Assembly (NCBI GenBank): GCA_937901105.1
Contig: CALCHD010000224.1
Span: 1 to 7,948, forward strand
Reading direction: 5' to 3'
Length of the DNA stretch: 7,948 nt
Origin: an uncultured Bacteroidales bacterium
Lineage (GTDB): Bacteria > Bacteroidota > Bacteroidia > Bacteroidales > UBA932
The position numbers and the translations under genes are program-made. Within the stretch, counting starts at the first letter, position 1, and each line of letters begins with the position of its first letter. Below are positions 5,481 to 7,948 of the stretch, piece after piece. The notes under the pieces are model-generated. The model saw only the letters and a list, made by a program, of their open reading frames with translations. It did not search any database and had not been told where the DNA came from.

Positions 5481-6560
5481 ATGAATAAAAAACTCAAATG
5501 GGGGCTCACCGCAGTTGTTCTTGCAGGTGCAGCCGCCTTGGGTGCATACTCAATGCTGCCGCAGGAGAATGAGGAGCTTGCTGCGGCTGACAAAGTATCA
5601 AAAGCACAGCCCAAGAAGAACATCCTTAATGTAAATGCAATCATTGCAAAGCCACAGACCCTTTCAGACAATATCTTCATTAACGGCAGTCTTCTTCCCG
5701 ACGAGGAAGTAGACCTTACCTTTGAGACCTCCGGCAAGATTGTGGAGATAAACTTCAAGGAGGGATCTTTTGTGAAGAAGGGGGACCTTCTTGCCAAGGT
5801 GAATGACAGGCACCTTCAGGCACAGCTGCAGCGCCTTACTGCGCAGCTCAAGCTTGCCGAGGACAGGGTTTACCGCCAGAGCACCCTTTTGGAGAGGGAT
5901 GCTGTGAGCCAGGAGGCATTTGAGCAGGTAAAAACAGATCTTGCAACATTGAAGGCAGACATTGAGGTTGTGAAGGCAAACATTGCCCTTACAGAGCTTA
6001 AGGCTCCGTTTGATGGAGTTATTGGCTTGAGGGGTGTGAGTGTGGGTTCATACGCAACCCCTTCTACTTTTGTGGCAAAACTTGCCAAACTTTCCCCTAT
6101 AAAGGTTGAGTTTGCAGTTCCGGAGCACTATGCAGATGATGTTCAGGTGGGATATAACGTGGAGTTCTCACTTCCAGGCAAACTTGAGCCGTTCAAGGCG
6201 AAAGTGTATGCAAAGGAGTCAAAGATTGATCCTGTAACCCATACACTAACAGTAAGGGCGTTGTACGATAACCGCAAAGGAGAGACCCTTGCAGGAAGAT
6301 ATGCTTCTGTAAACCTTGAGAAGCAGAGGATTGAGAATGCCATTACAGTTCCTTCGGAGGCCATTGTTCCGGAGATGGGTGTAGACAAACTTTACCTTTA
6401 CAGAAGCGGAAAGGCACAGCCTGTAACTGTAACCACAGGAATCAGAACCGATGGTGCCGTTCAGATTGTAAGCGGTATCAGCCAGGGCGATACAATCATT
6501 GTGTCAGGTACACTCCAGCTCCGTATGGGATTGCCTGTAAAACTCGATAACGTAGACTAA
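5481..6560 (+). CDS. RND efflux periplasmic adaptor (HlyD/AcrA-type membrane fusion protein)
   Basis: Adaptors of this family link an inner-membrane RND pump to an outer-membrane channel. The 359-residue protein has an N-terminal hydrophobic segment (about 8-26) that is a signal peptide or single anchor; there is no lipobox Cys. A split biotinyl-lipoyl-like domain follows: first half about 75-108 (SGKIVEINFKEGSFVKKGDLL), second half about 171-200 (ELKAPFDGVIGLRGVSVGSY). The halves are separated by an alpha-hairpin coiled coil at about 110-168. Beta-barrel and membrane-proximal domains occupy about 205-350, including DPVTHTLTVRA and AGRYASV. The hairpin is fairly short, as in other compact HlyD_D23-like adaptors. 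It starts 27 bp after the receptor gene and ends 8 bp before the pump gene, so co-transcription is very likely. No Shine-Dalgarno precedes the ATG, only an A/T-rich leader. Confidence 0.93.
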   Translation: MNKKLKWGLTAVVLAGAAALGAYSMLPQENEELAAADKVSKAQPKKNILNVNAIIAKPQTLSDNIFINGSLLPDEEVDLTFETSGKIVEINFKEGSFVKKGDLLAKVNDRHLQAQLQRLTAQLKLAEDRVYRQSTLLERDAVSQEAFEQVKTDLATLKADIEVVKANIALTELKAPFDGVIGLRGVSVGSYATPSTFVAKLAKLSPIKVEFAVPEHYADDVQVGYNVEFSLPGKLEPFKAKVYAKESKIDPVTHTLTVRALYDNRKGETLAGRYASVNLEKQRIENAITVPSEAIVPEMGVDKLYLYRSGKAQPVTVTTGIRTDGAVQIVSGISQGDTIIVSGTLQLRMGLPVKLDNVD

Positions 6561-6568
6561 CCTGCCCT

Positions 6569-7948
6569 ATGAACATATCAGAATTAAGTATCCGCCGCCC
6601 CGTTCTGGCTACGGTTATGACCGTGATAATTCTCCTTTTTGGAATTATCGGCTATAACTCTTTGGGCGTTAGGGAGTACCCTTCGGTAGACAACCCCATA
6701 ATATCGGTACAGTGCTCGTATGCAGGTGCCAATGCAGATGTAATTGAGAACCAGATTACCGAGCCTCTTGAGCAGAATATCAACGGTATTCCGGGTATCC
6801 GTTCCCTTTCCAGCGTGAGCCAGCAGGGATCTTCCCGCATTACAGTTGAGTTTGAACTTTCAGTAGACCTTGAAACTGCAGCCAATGACGTGCGAGACAA
6901 GGTTTCCCGTGCACAGCGTTTCCTTCCAAGGGACTGTGACCCTCCAACAGTGTCAAAGGCCGATGCAGATGCACGTCCTATCATTATGGTGGCTCTCCGC
7001 AGTGACAAGCGTTCACTCCTTGAGTTGAGTGAGATAGCAGACCTTACCGTTAAGGAGCAGCTTCAGACTATTCCTGATGTGAGTGGTGTGAGCATCTGGG
7101 GTGAGAAGAAATACTCTATGCGCCTGTGGCTTGATCCTATAAAGATGTCGGGATACGGAATTACCCCAATTGACATCAAGAATGCTGTAGACAGGGAGAA
7201 CGTGGAGTTGCCGTCGGGAAGCATAGAGGGAAATACTACAGAGTTGACTATCCGTACTTTGGGCCTTATGCACACTGCACAGGAGTTCAACAATATCATC
7301 ATTAAGGAGGTTGACGGCAAGATTGTCCGCTTCAGCGATGTGGGACGTGCCGAACTTGGCCCTGCAGACATAAAGAGCTACATGAAGATGAACGGCATAC
7401 CTATGGTGGGCGTTGTAGTTACCCCTCAGCCGGGTGCCAACCATATTGAGATTGCAGATGCCGTTTATGAGAGGATGGAGAGGATGCAGAAGGATCTTCC
7501 CGATGATGTAAAATATTCATACGGATTTGACAATACCAGGTTCATCCGTGCGTCAATCAACGAGGTGAAGGAGACTGTGTACGTTGCGTTTATTCTTGTG
7601 ATTATCATCATCTTCCTCTTCTTGAGAGACTGGCGTGTTACACTGGTGCCTTGTATTGTGATTCCGGTTTCACTGATTGGTGCCTTCTTCATTATGTACC
7701 TTGCGGGCTTCTCAATAAACGTCCTTTCCATGCTGGCGGTGGTGCTGGCGGTAGGTCTGGTGGTGGATGACGCCATTGTAATGACCGAGAACATCTACGT
7801 GAGGATTGAGAGGGGCATGAATCCAAAAGAGGCCGGCATTGAGGGTGCCAAGGAGATTTTCTTTGCCGTCATCTCTACTACTATCACCTTGCTGGCCGTG
7901 TTCTTCCCCATCGTCTTTATGGATGGTATGACGGGCCGCCTGTTCCGT
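6569..7948 (+). CDS. RND (HAE1/AcrB-type) efflux pump, inner-membrane permease (N-terminal 460 residues, 3' end outside window)
   Basis: Frame from ATG 6569 stays open to the window end. MNISELSIRRPVLATVM is a typical RND start leading into TM1 (about 12-30). The first porter loop follows (about 31-335), including GANADVIENQITEPLEQNING. TM2 (about 336-352), LRDWRVTLVPCIVIPVSLIG and TM3 come next, then TM4 with GLVVDDAIVMTEN (396-408). Asp400 and Asp401 match the paired proton-relay aspartates of AcrB-type pumps (Asp407/408 in E. coli AcrB). The following segment IFFAVISTTITLLAVFFPIVFM is TM5. The paired Asp and overall motif set favour the HAE1 drug/organic-compound group over the CusA-type metal group, although metal pumps cannot be excluded from half a protein. 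The full family length is about 1,040 residues, so roughly the first 45% is present. The 8-bp gap to the adaptor supports an operon. Confidence 0.95.
   Translation, partial: MNISELSIRRPVLATVMTVIILLFGIIGYNSLGVREYPSVDNPIISVQCSYAGANADVIENQITEPLEQNINGIPGIRSLSSVSQQGSSRITVEFELSVDLETAANDVRDKVSRAQRFLPRDCDPPTVSKADADARPIIMVALRSDKRSLLELSEIADLTVKEQLQTIPDVSGVSIWGEKKYSMRLWLDPIKMSGYGITPIDIKNAVDRENVELPSGSIEGNTTELTIRTLGLMHTAQEFNNIIIKEVDGKIVRFSDVGRAELGPADIKSYMKMNGIPMVGVVVTPQPGANHIEIADAVYERMERMQKDLPDDVKYSYGFDNTRFIRASINEVKETVYVAFILVIIIIFLFLRDWRVTLVPCIVIPVSLIGAFFIMYLAGFSINVLSMLAVVLAVGLVVDDAIVMTENIYVRIERGMNPKEAGIEGAKEIFFAVISTTITLLAVFFPIVFMDGMTGRLFR

Noticed and set aside
7013..7444. Minus-strand open frames inside the RND pump gene
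   Set aside because: The plus strand encodes a clear RND permease over the same bases; the minus frames show no family motifs.
1..7948. CRISPR arrays, insertion sequence transposases, toxin-antitoxin or phage-defence genes
   Set aside because: No regularly spaced repeats, transposase motifs or defence-type proteins were found on either strand.

Overview
The window looks like DNA from a Bacteroidota bacterium, probably Bacteroidales. Start codons lack Shine-Dalgarno sequences and have A/T-rich leaders. Good matches to the Bacteroidota -7 promoter element (TAnnTTTG) precede the tRNA, the AraC-type regulator and the TonB receptor gene. The sigma-54 N-terminus also resembles Bacteroidota RpoN.

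Layout: bases 1-111 are the 3' end of a probable SGNH/GDSL-type hydrolase. Bases 226-1755 hold rpoN (sigma-54), which is intact through the RpoN box and up to the residues VARLR. After that (base 1629) the normal short end is missing, and a 41-codon unrelated tail runs through an intrinsic terminator. Bases 1630-1824 are a structured intergenic stretch with several inverted repeats and two convergent terminators. A tRNA-Gly(CCC) lies on the minus strand at 1825-1897. It shares a 77-bp divergent promoter region with an AraC-family regulator gene (1975-2895). Three tightly spaced same-strand genes follow: a TonB-dependent outer-membrane receptor (3069-5453), an RND periplasmic adaptor (5481-6560) and the first 460 codons of an RND inner-membrane pump (6569-7948, cut by the window end).

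The right-hand genes look like one regulated envelope-transport module. A 20-bp sequence is repeated with one mismatch just upstream of the regulator and upstream of the receptor gene. It overlaps the regulator's own promoter but lies about 55-75 bp upstream of the receptor promoter. This fits an AraC-type protein that represses itself and activates the receptor-adaptor-pump operon. The outer-membrane partner encoded in the visible part of the operon is a TonB-dependent receptor, not a TolC/OprM-type factor. The regulator has an unusually His/Pro-rich N-terminal segment, so metal or metal-complex sensing is a possible but unproven theme.

The left and right parts do not match in codon use. By hand count, rpoN uses CGN for all 34 Arg codons before the aberrant tail, while the TonB receptor uses AGA/AGG for 18 of 26 and the AraC gene for 8 of 15. 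With the broken end of rpoN, this points to a junction at or shortly after base 1629: either a horizontally acquired segment or rearrangement, or a chimeric assembly. This should be settled before any biological meaning is given to the gene order around it.
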